Translations under genes and position numbers: made by a program
Shown: positions 41,697 through 49,709 of the stretch, piece after piece
Position numbering within the stretch: position 1 is the first letter of the stretch
Layout of the letters: every line of letters begins with the position of its first letter
The notes under the pieces: model-generated
What the model was told of the DNA's origin: nothing
The model's input: the letters and a program-made list of their open reading frames with translations, nothing else
Databases searched by the model: none
Assembly: GCA_019748395.1 (NCBI GenBank)
Contig: JAIEPM010000231.1
Location: 1 to 52,216 of the forward strand
Direction of reading: 5' to 3'
DNA from: Candidatus Obscuribacterales bacterium
GTDB lineage: Bacteria > Cyanobacteriota > Vampirovibrionia > Obscuribacterales > Obscuribacteraceae
DNA: 52,216 bases

Positions 41697-42644
41697 TTGA
41701 AAGACATAAGCCATAAAACCAATACATTGCGGCAGGCACATGCTCAGTCCCGACTCAATGCGAGCAAAGCTTTGATCGACAAAATCCGCAACGACGAGGT
41801 TCCTAAGGGGGATCCTCTGCCGGTGGCGAAAGTGGCTGCTATCCAGGCGGTAAAAAACACCCATCAAATCATTCCTTACTGTCACCCTATCCCTGTCGAT
41901 CATGTTCAGGTGGATTTTGTTTTGCATGACGAGGAAATTGTTATTGATGTAACTGTGAAAGCTATCTACAAAACAGGCGTGGAAATGGAGGCTTTGACAG
42001 GGGCTTCCGTAGCGGCTCTCACCATTTACGATATGCTCAAAGTTTTTGATGAAAGTATGGAAATTGCCTCGACTAAACTTTTGAAAAAGACCGGAGGCAA
42101 ATCTGATTGGCATTTTGAGAATGCCAGAAAATTGAAGGCGGCAGTGCTGGTTGTGTCCGATTCCGTCTCGGCAGGAAAAAAGCAGGATATTTCCGGTAAG
42201 CGCATTGTCGAGCGGCTTGAACTTGAAGGTGTTACTGTTTCTCAGTACAAAGTTTTGCCTGATGATGAAATATTGATTGAAAGCACGCTCAAGGAATTTG
42301 CAGATCGTGGTCATTATGATCTAGTGATCAGCACCGGCGGAACCGGGCTTGGTCCGCGAGACCGCACTCCGGAAGTGGTGCTTCGAATTGTGGATATGGC
42401 AATTCCGGGCATTGCAGAAACAATTCGCAGCTACGGGCAAGAGCGTATGCCGATGGCGATGCTTTCACGTTCAATCGCAGGACTGCGGGGTAAAACTCTG
42501 ATCATTACTTTGCCTGGTTCAAGTAGGGCTGTGTCCGAATCGCTTGATGCTTTAGTACCTGCCGTGTTTCATACAGTAAACATAATTGCAGGTGGTGGAC
42601 ATGAGAGCCAGCAGTCCGGAAAGCATGATCACTGCCGACACTGA
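41697..42644 (+). CDS. moaCB: MoaC-MoaB fusion (molybdenum cofactor biosynthesis)
   Basis: 315 aa starting at TTG, with AAGGAG seven bases upstream; the only nearby ATG (41671) is out of frame and stops after nine codons. Residues 1-150 are MoaC (cyclic pyranopterin monophosphate synthase): ISHKTNTLRQAHA, NTHQIIPYCHPIPVDHV, and GVEMEALTGASVAALTIYDMLK with the catalytic lysine and histidine residues. Residues 155-305 are MoaB/MogA-like: VLVVSDSVSAG, VISTGGTGLGPRDRTPE and ITLPGSSRAVSESLDAL. Together they cover precursor Z formation and molybdopterin adenylation. The fusion is known in several phyla. The end is His-rich (HESQQSGKHDHCRH). Confidence 0.94.
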   Translation: MKDISHKTNTLRQAHAQSRLNASKALIDKIRNDEVPKGDPLPVAKVAAIQAVKNTHQIIPYCHPIPVDHVQVDFVLHDEEIVIDVTVKAIYKTGVEMEALTGASVAALTIYDMLKVFDESMEIASTKLLKKTGGKSDWHFENARKLKAAVLVVSDSVSAGKKQDISGKRIVERLELEGVTVSQYKVLPDDEILIESTLKEFADRGHYDLVISTGGTGLGPRDRTPEVVLRIVDMAIPGIAETIRSYGQERMPMAMLSRSIAGLRGKTLIITLPGSSRAVSESLDALVPAVFHTVNIIAGGGHESQQSGKHDHCRH

Positions 42645-42650
42645 TTTTCC

Positions 42651-42869
42651 TTAGTTCTGAGATTCGTTATCGAAGAAGTATTGTAGATCTTTGATCAAAC
42701 CCTCAAGGTCCTCAATTTTACACATGCTTTCGCAAAGCTCCAGACTGCAATCATGAATTCGTTCATCGCAGTCGCAGGCTATATCGACATCGTGTTGGGC
42801 AAAGACTTTAATGGCTTCAGGATTAACTTCCAGAATTTCTTTGACGCTTGTTTCTGTTGAAATGTACAT
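42651..42869 (-). CDS. DUF1858/ScdA_N-like small protein
   Basis: 72 aa from the ATG at 42869, with AGAAGGAGAA upstream. The sequence VKEILEVNPEAIKVFAQHDV fits the DUF1858/ScdA N-terminal pattern (a helical domain with a Pro-Glu-Ala core). It is followed by ACDCDERIHDC and LCESMC, six closely set cysteines not all present in the standard family. In ScdA/RIC proteins this domain precedes a hemerythrin-like domain. Here the hemerythrin-like protein is encoded by the gene just upstream, 26 bases away, so the pair resembles a split repair-of-iron-centres protein. Metal binding by the Cys group is inferred. Confidence 0.75.
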   Translation of the reverse strand: MYISTETSVKEILEVNPEAIKVFAQHDVDIACDCDERIHDCSLELCESMCKIEDLEGLIKDLQYFFDNESQN

Positions 42870-42895
42870 GATCGGGTTCTCCTTCTTGCTTTGAG

Positions 42896-43438
42896 TTAAA
42901 GTGAATCGGCGCAGCTGCAAGTTTGAGCTTCACCGTTATCTTTCTTGAGGGTGATTGAGTGGTGCAGCCTTTGTATCGGTCTTGAGCGCCCTGCTTCCAA
43001 ATTGGCGCTGCGTTCTTCCAGTATTTGACGTTCGCAATCTGTGATTTCTCTTTGAATGTAGGGAAAGACCGCCTTTTCGTCCCAGCGAACATGGTCTTCA
43101 ATTAAGCTTGCCAGCTCGATGAATTCTTCAGTTTCAAGCTCCTCATCACTCAGTCGGCTGAATGCCTCAAGCGAATCCCGGATCTTTTTGTGTTCCTGAC
43201 TGATTTCTTCGGCCAGCGTAGTGTCGAAGTTGAGCAGAGCTAGTGACTGCTCTTCGTCGCTTATGTATTGAATTGAAAGCTCGGCCAGCCGATTGCGAAT
43301 TTCAGAAGCCAGGGAAATCCTGTCTTCTTTGCTCGCCTGAGCTGCTTTTTGAAGTCTCTGGACAAGCACAAGGAGCAGTCCGTGATCTCTGGAAACCGGT
43401 TTCAGGAATGAATCTCTCTTGATTGTTTGCTTAAACAT
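42896..43438 (-). CDS. Hemerythrin-like (HHE) diiron protein
   Basis: 180 aa from the ATG at 43438, fixed by GGAGG eight bases upstream. A four-helix hemerythrin-like fold is indicated by SRDHGLLL (His19), YISDEEQSLALL, AEEISQEHKKIRDSL and SLIEDHVRWDEKAVFPYI. Three of the usual five histidine ligands and the acidic ligands are clear. The second helix lacks the usual His, so iron coordination may differ. The C-terminus carries a HHS and a CSCADSL group. Relatives repair iron-sulfur clusters after nitrosative or oxidative damage (RIC/YtfE) or bind O2. The next gene encodes a ScdA_N-like domain, supporting the repair role. Confidence 0.82.
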   Translation of the reverse strand: MFKQTIKRDSFLKPVSRDHGLLLVLVQRLQKAAQASKEDRISLASEIRNRLAELSIQYISDEEQSLALLNFDTTLAEEISQEHKKIRDSLEAFSRLSDEELETEEFIELASLIEDHVRWDEKAVFPYIQREITDCERQILEERSANLEAGRSRPIQRLHHSITLKKDNGEAQTCSCADSL

Positions 43439-43582
43439 TTTCTTGCCCTCCAAGGATATTATAGATAACTGGATCTGTATATCCATAATTATCCTGATTT
43501 CGCCGTTCGCCGTAATCAGTCCTTAGGATGAAATTCGAGTGAACCTGCTATTTGCTCTGCAAAAGCAGGTCCAATCGCCGGA

Positions 43583-45316
43583 CTAGGCTTCGGAAGCTAC
43601 TTTCCATCTGTTTTCGGCAGCAGCCAGAAGACCTTGCATCTCTTTCATGGGCGTGATGTCGCCGCGTTTAGCTGCGATGTCTATTCCGGCAAGATAAACG
43701 CGTCTGGCATCGTCTTTTCGATCTAGATGCTCAAAGGCTTTGCCCAGGGCTAGATAGGCGACTGTGTGCGTGGGTTTTACTTCAATGGCTTTCAGCAGGT
43801 AAGGAAGTGCTTCTTCGTATCTTTCAAGCTCGACATAAACACTGCCTACGCCATTGTTAGCAAGAAAATCGGAAGGGTCGATTTCCAGGACTTGCCGAAA
43901 CATCTGCAGTCTTTGTTCGGACTCTTCTTTCAGCCTGGCTTTGTTTTCATCCTGCTTTTTCTTTTCTGCATGCTCTTTTGCCAGTTGGGACATACGCAGC
44001 CCCATGGAAATCGCCTTTTCTTCCTCTGCTTTTTCTTTATCGCCTAAATGCATGTAATAAATAGACAGATTTGTGTGAGCCATAATTGAGTTTGGATCAA
44101 GTGCTTGCAATCGATGCATCAGAGCTATGGCTTCATCATATTGCTCCTGCCTTGAAAGAATGACTCCAAGCGATTCGTAGGCATCCGTATGTAATGGATC
44201 AAGTTCGATTACTTCTCTGAGAATCTTGATTGCTTTTGTTTCGGAAGCATGAGCAAATTCTTTGAGCGCTTCTTCGTATAGCTTTGCGGCTTTTGCTTTG
44301 CTGGAATCTGCTGTATAGAAAGGCAAGAATTTTACTGTGGCGGTGAGCTTAGAGCCATTTTCAAGTTCCAGAAGAACTCGTTTTTCCGGAACCCGATAAT
44401 CGCGTGCTATGTAGGCAAGCGCAATATTCTGTCCAAGACCCGGCGAAAAACAATTGCTTTTGATCACACCGCAGTCCTCGTTGCTTATGGAGAATTTGCT
44501 GTTCAGAGCTAGTGGCTCCGGAAGCTTTTCTTCAAAAGCAAGACCGACGAGTGCTCGACGAGGTGCTCCATAGGTTTTGATGCGAGCAAGTACTTCTTGC
44601 CCCTGAAAGCAGCCTTTGTTGTAGCTTGCAGATTGCTGTTCCAGACCCGTTTCTGGTAATAGATGTTCCTGGTCTATGTCTATTCCAAATACTGTTATGC
44701 CGGCCTCAATTCTCAAAATATCAAGCGCTTCTGCGGAAATCTCAATTGCCTTGATAGTTTTTCCGGCTGCTTCTAATGCTGTCTTGAAAGCAGATCCTTT
44801 TTCTTTGCGCACGAAGAAAAGATATCCTGCATCACCGCATAAAGATCGTTTTACGGCAATTGCTTCGATTCCGAAAATAGAGCTGCGATTTATCGAATAT
44901 TCTTCTTCGCCGGGGGGCTGCGTCGAGTTGCTTGCAATGAAACTTGAAGCAAGAACGCCTTGAACAATGAAGCAGGAAAAATCCCGGCCGATTTCCTCAT
45001 ATTTTATTTGTTCGCGAAAATGATAGGTGCTCAGCTCTTTCAAAATGCTATCAGTCTGTTTATTGAAGCTTATGATCCAGTATGAGTCTTCAAGTCGATG
45101 AACTGTGAAAAAAGCAATGAGATAGCCTTTGCGATCAAGCAAGCTATTCAGTTGACCCTGCCCTGTTTTGAGAGCTTTCAGATCATTGCTGCAGCGACCC
45201 TGCAGATAAGATTCTGCATCCTTGCCGCTTACTTCGATGATTGAAAAGTCTTCTGCTTGTTTATATCCGGCAGCCTGTCTTACTGCTTGAAGTTCCGCAT
45301 TTATTTGCTCGTTCAT
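43583..45316 (-). CDS. YgfZ/GcvT-like folate-binding protein fused to TPR repeats
   Basis: 577 aa. Residues 1-340 are a YgfZ (IbaA57-like) protein: AESYLQGRCSNDLKAL near the start, GQLNSLLDRKGYLIAFF, and the signature NKGCFQGQEVLARIKTYGAP with Cys near residue 233. Family knowledge: YgfZ supports maturation and repair of certain Fe-S enzymes with tetrahydrofolate. Residues 345-570 are at least four TPRs (AIKILREVIELDPLHTDAYE, FRQVLEIDPSDFLANNG, LPYLLKAIEVKPTHTVAYLA), interrupted by a Lys/Glu-rich coiled helix. Standard YgfZ lacks TPRs. The A-type carrier gene lies just upstream, and the hemerythrin and ScdA_N genes just downstream. Only a GCGAG-like ribosome binding site precedes the ATG. Confidence 0.9.
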   Translation of the reverse strand: MNEQINAELQAVRQAAGYKQAEDFSIIEVSGKDAESYLQGRCSNDLKALKTGQGQLNSLLDRKGYLIAFFTVHRLEDSYWIISFNKQTDSILKELSTYHFREQIKYEEIGRDFSCFIVQGVLASSFIASNSTQPPGEEEYSINRSSIFGIEAIAVKRSLCGDAGYLFFVRKEKGSAFKTALEAAGKTIKAIEISAEALDILRIEAGITVFGIDIDQEHLLPETGLEQQSASYNKGCFQGQEVLARIKTYGAPRRALVGLAFEEKLPEPLALNSKFSISNEDCGVIKSNCFSPGLGQNIALAYIARDYRVPEKRVLLELENGSKLTATVKFLPFYTADSSKAKAAKLYEEALKEFAHASETKAIKILREVIELDPLHTDAYESLGVILSRQEQYDEAIALMHRLQALDPNSIMAHTNLSIYYMHLGDKEKAEEEKAISMGLRMSQLAKEHAEKKKQDENKARLKEESEQRLQMFRQVLEIDPSDFLANNGVGSVYVELERYEEALPYLLKAIEVKPTHTVAYLALGKAFEHLDRKDDARRVYLAGIDIAAKRGDITPMKEMQGLLAAAENRWKVASEA

Positions 45317-45331
45317 AATTACTCGCTGAGA

Positions 45332-45368
45332 AAAAGCCGCCGAGTCGCTTTTGGGCTGGTCGGCGGCA
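45332..45368 (-). terminator. Terminator-like hairpin between the A-type carrier gene and ygfZ-TPR
   Basis: On the minus strand GCCGCCGA and TCGGCGGC (8 bp, 16-base loop) are followed by TTTTTCTC. It ends only 16 bases before the YgfZ-TPR start, so it may either end the carrier transcript or reduce readthrough into the next gene. Confidence 0.75.
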
Positions 45369-45407
45369 TACTTGTTTAACTGGCGAATTTAATTCGCCGA
45401 CTTGCAA

Positions 45408-45761
45408 TTAGACTGAGAATGAGTTTCCGCAGCCGCAGGAGCCTTTGGCTTGGGGGTTTTTGATTGTGAATCCGCGTCCTTCAAGTCCGGCTTCGAAATG
45501 CAGAATTGTGCCTTTCAAATAAATGGCGCTCTTGGGATCGACCATCACTTTGATGCCGTGATCTTCGACAACATGATCATTTTCTTGCGGATTATCGAAT
45601 GTGAGCCCGTAGGAGAAGCCCGAACATCCACCACCGCGAACTTCCAGGCGCAAACCAGCTTTGCCCGGTTCTTCTGCCAGGAGCTTCTTAACTTCGGCGG
45701 CTGCTTCGGCTGTGATAGTGACTACAGATTCGGTTTTGGGGGCTGAAGTTAGTTCGGACAT
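45408..45761 (-). CDS. erpA: A-type Fe-S carrier protein (ErpA/IscA family)
   Basis: 117 aa. The HesB/IscA fold is plain: VTITAEAAAEVKKLL, LRLEVRGGGCSGFSYGL with the first Cys, IKVMVDPKSAIYLKGT, and the C-terminal GSCGCGNSFSV with the other two. These three Cys carry a transferable 2Fe-2S or 4Fe-4S cluster. Whether the proper name is ErpA, IscA or SufA cannot be settled from one sequence. The neighbouring YgfZ-TPR and hemerythrin genes point to a shared iron-sulfur task. The 14 residues before the domain are a short polar extension. Confidence 0.92.
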   Translation of the reverse strand: MSELTSAPKTESVVTITAEAAAEVKKLLAEEPGKAGLRLEVRGGGCSGFSYGLTFDNPQENDHVVEDHGIKVMVDPKSAIYLKGTILHFEAGLEGRGFTIKNPQAKGSCGCGNSFSV

Positions 45762-45976
45762 GCTTAAACCTCGCAGATTAATATCAGATTTTTATACTAG
45801 CATATCTCTAAATGAGCATCTGACTGTGTCACAGGGTACGCAGCTATCTGTTACTTCCAGTCTCAAGCTCCAAAAGCGGCTTGGAGGCTAATATTTGGAG
45901 CAGGCTAGCCTGTATGATTCTCCCTGCCTTAAATCTGAGACTCAATTCAGTCGAAAAGATTTCTTTATTGTTTGTC

Positions 45977-46957
45977 TCAAAAGCTGAGCACTGAATTGAG
46001 AATTTCTTCTTCCTTAGCCCTTGTCAGTCCTGCTTTAAGTGGCATTGATTGGTCTCTTTTCAGATCCCAGGCTAATGTTGCTTCGATTGTTTCCTCAAGA
46101 GTTCGATATGAAAGACCTTGATTCTGGGCTTTCAAACTGTCAATTTGCAGAAAGCCCCGGTGTTCCTGGTCGGATTCCGGTATCCAGAGCGGCAGCTCTG
46201 TCCAGGGAGCGACTTTGCTTCTTAAAAGAGTCTCGTCGTCGAACCAGACAAACTCGGCATTAGAGGCGCAAACAGTCTTGCAGGTTTGAAGCAAATCTTT
46301 CATCGTTAATGTTTATCCCGGTCCGGTGACGTGGTAGATGCCGAGCAAGTCGGCTTCCAGCAGGCGAATAATCCACTCGGCAAGGTCACGGACGTCTATA
46401 AATTGAACCGGTCGTTCTGCTCTGCCGGGAGCTAAGACGCGTCCTCCTTCTTTAATGCGATGCGGCCAGTAAGTGAAGCGGTCTGTGGGATCAAAAGGAC
46501 CAACCAGCAAACCGGGCCTGATGATCAATGAGTTTTTGGGAAACTGTTTCAGCAGTGTTTCTTCGCTGTGTGCTTTTCCTGAGCCGTAATCCTGCTCGAG
46601 CTCTTCTGGAGTGAGCTTCAAAGCTGCATGCTCGGTCATTCCTATATTGCGAAAATTATCGTAAGCAGAGACGCTTGAAATATAAGCGTAAGTAGATACT
46701 GAATTCTTGAGTGCCCTGCAGGAAATTTCAAGCTGTTGCGCTTCCATGCCGCAGCAGTCGATGACTGCATCCCATTTTTTAGTGCTTAGAATTGAAAGAT
46801 CAATATTGCGATCACCAATTAAGCGTTCTACACTTGCTTGCTCTTCAAGAATATGATTGCCGCGATTGAAAGTGCTGACCTGGTGTCCGGCTTCGAGGGC
46901 GGCTTTTACAATCTGTCTGCCCAGGAAAACAGTTCCGCCGATAATTAATAGCTTCAT
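45977..46957 (-). pseudogene. NAD-dependent epimerase/reductase with one in-frame stop
   Basis: The frame from the ATG at 46957 gives 214 residues of an atypical SDR: KLLIIGGTVFLGRQIVKAAL, ISSVSAYDNF, and LAPGRAERPVQFIDVRDLA. It ends in IYHVTGPG with a TAA at 46313-46315. The same frame continues with TLTMKDLLQTCKTVCASNAEFVWFDD and TELPLWIPESDQ for another 111 residues, which is the normal C-terminal part of this family. The combined length, about 326 aa, is normal. One base change (GAA to TAA) explains the break. A truncated protein lacking the C-terminal substrate part, or a sequence error, are the alternatives. The second half has its own ATG at 46303 but no ribosome binding site. Confidence 0.85.
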
Positions 46958-47004
46958 CTTCTAAGGTTCCGGGAGGCGGCTAGATTCTAGCATGGCCTGA
47001 CTGC

Positions 47005-47037
47005 AAAAAAAACGGAGAACCCACTTAAGAGCTCTCC
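47005..47037 (-). terminator. Intrinsic terminator of the rhodanese gene
   Basis: On the minus strand GGAGA pairs with TCTCC across a 14-base loop, followed by G and eight T. It lies 26 bases after the rhodanese stop. Confidence 0.75.
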
Positions 47038-47063
47038 AGTTTATTGTTTGATTTCAGGATTGA

Positions 47064-47480
47064 TTAAGTGCCGCAGCTGGAGGAACAAGAAGACTTAGCC
47101 GCTTTGCCCTCGACCTGGAAATTTCTTTCTACCCAGCCATCCCAACCACCGGCCAGCTCCCTTACCTTGAAGCCTTTTTTGGCAAGGCTGAGAGCAGCTT
47201 TGGCAGAGAGATAGCAAAGCTTGTCATAGCAATAAACTACTGTGGTCAAAACTTTGTTCAATTTGGAAAGATGTCCTTCCAGATTCTCATAAAGAACATG
47301 CTCGGCGCCGGGAATGTGACCCTGCCCGTAAAGTTCGGCTGTGCGCAAATCGATGACTTGAAACTTCTCGCCGCGTTCAAGACCCATTTTGAGTTCAACC
47401 GGTCCAATTTCGAAAGCCAGTTTCTGTTCGAAGTAAGCGACTGCTTCTGCTTGTTCTTTGCTCAAAGCTTCTGTAACCAT
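47064..47480 (-). CDS. Rhodanese-like sulfurtransferase
   Basis: 138 aa, start fixed by AAAGGAGGTTTTT before the ATG. The single rhodanese domain (residues 20-125) has FQVIDLRTAELYGQGHIPGAEH and an active loop VVYCYDKLCYLSAKAA, where the first Cys is the expected sulfur carrier; this YC...C version is a common subfamily. The GGWDGW end of the domain is intact. The tail SSCSSSC adds two more Cys, possibly a sulfur relay or metal site. The gene is divergent from an HxlR regulator with a shared 137-base region, so it is the probable target of that regulator. It may serve sulfide or persulfide handling. Confidence 0.88.
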   Translation of the reverse strand: MVTEALSKEQAEAVAYFEQKLAFEIGPVELKMGLERGEKFQVIDLRTAELYGQGHIPGAEHVLYENLEGHLSKLNKVLTTVVYCYDKLCYLSAKAALSLAKKGFKVRELAGGWDGWVERNFQVEGKAAKSSCSSSCGT

Positions 47481-47538
47481 AAAAACCTCCTTTTAAGAGC
47501 ATCTTGCATTTTTTCTGTTTAGATCCTACGATGGGTTA

Positions 47539-47602
47539 GTATCCAGTCGCAACTAGGCACTAAAATGTGGTGTAGTATCGTTTGGGATACCATCGGAATA
47601 CC
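47539..47602. promoter_or_regulatory. Shared rhodanese/HxlR control region with GTATC repeats
   Basis: A palindrome GTATC-GTTTGG-GATAC sits at 47575-47590. Related words are GTATCC at 47539 and GGAATACC at 47595-47602. The palindrome is 28 bases before the HxlR start codon. Regulators of this family bind similar inverted repeats, so self-regulation and control of the rhodanese gene are plausible. Confidence 0.5.
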
Positions 47603-47617
47603 AGAGGGTTTTGAGCC

Positions 47618-47989
47618 ATGAACGAGAAAATTGTATGCCCGATCATGAAAACAATCGCCATGGTTTCAGATAAGTGGAAAGTCTTGATACTATACCAACT
47701 CCGTGATGGCAAAATGCGCTTCAATGAGCTCCGGCGTGCCATGCAGGGCGTAACGCAGCGCGTACTGACGCATCAGCTCCGGGCACTGGAGCTCGACGGT
47801 TTAATCAGCCGAAAAATTTATGCAGAAGTGCCGCCGCGAGTCGAATATGAGTTGACTTTGCTTGGTCGGACTTTGATTCCGGTTCTTGATCAGTTTGAAG
47901 CCTGGGCCAGAGAACATTCAGATGAGCTGATGAAAACACATAATGAGCATTTATGCTCGAAGCTGGCTCTTGTCGACTCGGAAAACTAA
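47618..47989 (+). CDS. HxlR-family transcriptional regulator
   Basis: 123 aa, the normal length. The winged-helix domain has KIVCPIMKTIAMVSDKWKV, LRDGKMRFNELRRAMQGVT and RVLTHQLRALELDGLISRK, closing with VEYELTLLGRTLIPVLDQ. Cys7 is the conserved N-terminal Cys that in relatives such as YodB and HypR senses electrophiles, hypochlorite or quinones by disulfide or adduct formation. The gene is divergent from a rhodanese gene and preceded by GTATC inverted repeats. Its last 39 bases overlap the GNAT gene on the other strand. Confidence 0.92.
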   Translation: MNEKIVCPIMKTIAMVSDKWKVLILYQLRDGKMRFNELRRAMQGVTQRVLTHQLRALELDGLISRKIYAEVPPRVEYELTLLGRTLIPVLDQFEAWAREHSDELMKTHNEHLCSKLALVDSEN

Positions 47990-48469
47990 GTGCTCATAAC
48001 CGAAGAATTGCGCTTTGCGCGAAACTTCCATGCCCAGCCTTCGAGCCACTGCCTGTGAAGGCTTGTTCACAGGTCTCACCAGTGAAATTACATAAGGGTA
48101 ATTCAGTTTCTCGAAGGCATAGTCACGCACCGCCAGTCCGGCTTCGGTCGCATATCCGTTTTTCCAGTGTTTGGGGTGCAGAATATAACCGATTTCCGGC
48201 TCGGCTTTATTTTCCACTGATTGCATGACCAGACCCAGTTCGCCGACTGCTTCTTTTGTATCTTTGCGCTGCAAAAGCCAGACGCTATGACCTTGCAGCC
48301 TGTAGCGAAATCTGTGTTTTTCGATCATTTGCTCTACTTCTTTTCTTGAATACAGCTTCGGGAAATAGCGCATGGTTAGCGGGTCTGAAAGTAAAGCCGT
48401 CATGAAATCAAGATCTTCAAGATCGAGCTCTTTCAAAAGCAAGCGTTCGGTTTCTAGAAAAATTGTCAT
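47951..48469 (-). CDS. GNAT family N-acetyltransferase (RimJ/RimL-like)
   Basis: 172 aa. The order of motifs is that of the RimJ/RimL type: ETERLLLKELDLEDLDFMTAL at the start, VGELGLVMQ in the core beta strand, and the acetyl-CoA loop EIGYILHPKHWKNGYATEAG. The C-terminus has NKPSQAVARRLGMEV. It acetylates a protein N-terminus or a small molecule; the substrate is not clear. The 3' end overlaps the convergent HxlR gene by 39 bases. The TPR gene on the same strand ends 20 bases upstream, so the GNAT gene may be the last of that operon. Confidence 0.9.
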   Translation of the reverse strand: MTIFLETERLLLKELDLEDLDFMTALLSDPLTMRYFPKLYSRKEVEQMIEKHRFRYRLQGHSVWLLQRKDTKEAVGELGLVMQSVENKAEPEIGYILHPKHWKNGYATEAGLAVRDYAFEKLNYPYVISLVRPVNKPSQAVARRLGMEVSRKAQFFGYEHLVFRVDKSQLRA

Positions 48470-48488
48470 CGTATTTACCTTGCACGGA

Positions 48489-49709
48489 TTATGAACGGTA
48501 ACGAGCCTGGTTGATGATTGATTTGATCATGGCGGCAATATCTTTCGGGCTGGCTGCCAGCCTCGATTCCATGCGTTTGAAATGAGCAATCACTTCTTTG
48601 TCGTCCGGTGCCAGCCTTAAGGCAGTGCTGTAGAGATCGAGCACTGTATCCGGTGCTACTCCCAGAAGCTCAAGATCATGTGCCAGGCGCATAAAGCCGC
48701 GGCCGAAGCTCTTGTCTATATTCAAGGCGCTGCTGTAACAGTCTCTGGCCATTTGAATTCGCCGGCAACGGTCCATAAGATCACCCATCGCAAAGTAGAA
48801 ATAAGCAACTTTGGCCGGATCGCCCAGTGCCATTGCTACTTGACTCATCAAGACTTTTAACTCTTGATTGTTCGTGCAGCTTAGAACCGGAATAATTTCT
48901 TTTTTGACCGCTTCCAGATCCATCCCCGCCGGAGCTGCTCCGGCCAGCGTTACCAGCGCCGGTAAGACGGCTGCTTGCTTTTTGCCTAATTTCATCAAAA
49001 CTTGATAGTAGGATTCCGCAAGTTTGGGATTTAGCGGATCTATAGTAAATGCTTTTTCGAAATAGCCTAATGCCCTCTTTGGCATATTCAGATTGGCAAA
49101 GGCCATTCCACTCATCAAAGCAGCGAAGCCCGCTGAATCCTTGTTCTTATGCAAGGGTTCGATAATGAAGAGCATTTCTTGGTTTCTCTTTTGATTTAGT
49201 AAAGCAAGACAATAAGTACTGCGCACCATGTTGTCTTCCGGTGCGAGCTCGAGGGCTCGCTTTAAATACGGCAGAGCCAGAAAGTTTTGATTGTTTTTTT
49301 GTAAATCAAGGCTGAGTTTCATAAGCATGACTTTGTTGTTACGATAACGTGCCAGTGCTTCTTTAGAAAGGCTCTCGAATTTTTTGTGATCGTCGGAAAC
49401 TGCACGCAAGCGCAAAGCAACCACTAAATACTCGGTTGAATCTGCAGAAAGCCGCCAGGCATTTTCAATTTCCTCGGCATACATGCCGTCCATACCCATC
49501 TTGTTATAGGCTTCGGCCAGAACGCGGTGACCTTCCGGATTTTGTGGATAGTCTTTGATGAAATTAGAAAGTCTGCTCATTTCAACTTCGCTTAATTTGC
49601 GGTTCTCAAGAATTTTGGAGCAGTTGTTTAGATAAATCTGGAGCTTGTCGATTTTTTCAGTTTCCGCAATGGCGGTGCTTGAAAAAATACAGCCGAGTAG
49701 CAGGCTTGT
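48489..49709 (-). CDS. TPR protein with a damaged-looking N-terminus
   Basis: The first ATG (49580) gives 363 aa of TPR-like repeats, such as RALGYFEKAFTIDPLNPKLAE and PYLKRALELAPEDNMVRSTY. The same frame is open for another 43 codons up to a TAA at 49710-49712. That stretch encodes TSLLLGCIFSSTAIAETEKID, the core and cleavage site of a signal peptide, but no start codon is in frame. A nearby frame has IISVKNHLNK after an ATA where an ATG could have been. This suggests a lost start codon and an indel, or a rare start. If the ATG at 49580 is used, the protein stays inside. It follows the larger TPR gene with a 70-base gap. Confidence 0.7.
   Translation of the reverse strand, partial: TSLLLGCIFSSTAIAETEKIDKLQIYLNNCSKILENRKLSEVEMSRLSNFIKDYPQNPEGHRVLAEAYNKMGMDGMYAEEIENAWRLSADSTEYLVVALRLRAVSDDHKKFESLSKEALARYRNNKVMLMKLSLDLQKNNQNFLALPYLKRALELAPEDNMVRSTYCLALLNQKRNQEMLFIIEPLHKNKDSAGFAALMSGMAFANLNMPKRALGYFEKAFTIDPLNPKLAESYYQVLMKLGKKQAAVLPALVTLAGAAPAGMDLEAVKKEIIPVLSCTNNQELKVLMSQVAMALGDPAKVAYFYFAMGDLMDRCRRIQMARDCYSSALNIDKSFGRGFMRLAHDLELLGVAPDTVLDLYSTALRLAPDDKEVIAHFKRMESRLAASPKDIAAMIKSIINQARYRS

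Noticed and set aside
41508-42314. 268-codon minus-strand frame opposite moaCB
   Set aside because: moaCB is clearly real on the plus strand, and this frame has no domain.
46303-46313. Epimerase halves as two separate functional genes
   Set aside because: Second half begins inside a family-conserved stretch, has no ribosome binding site, and continues the same reading frame.
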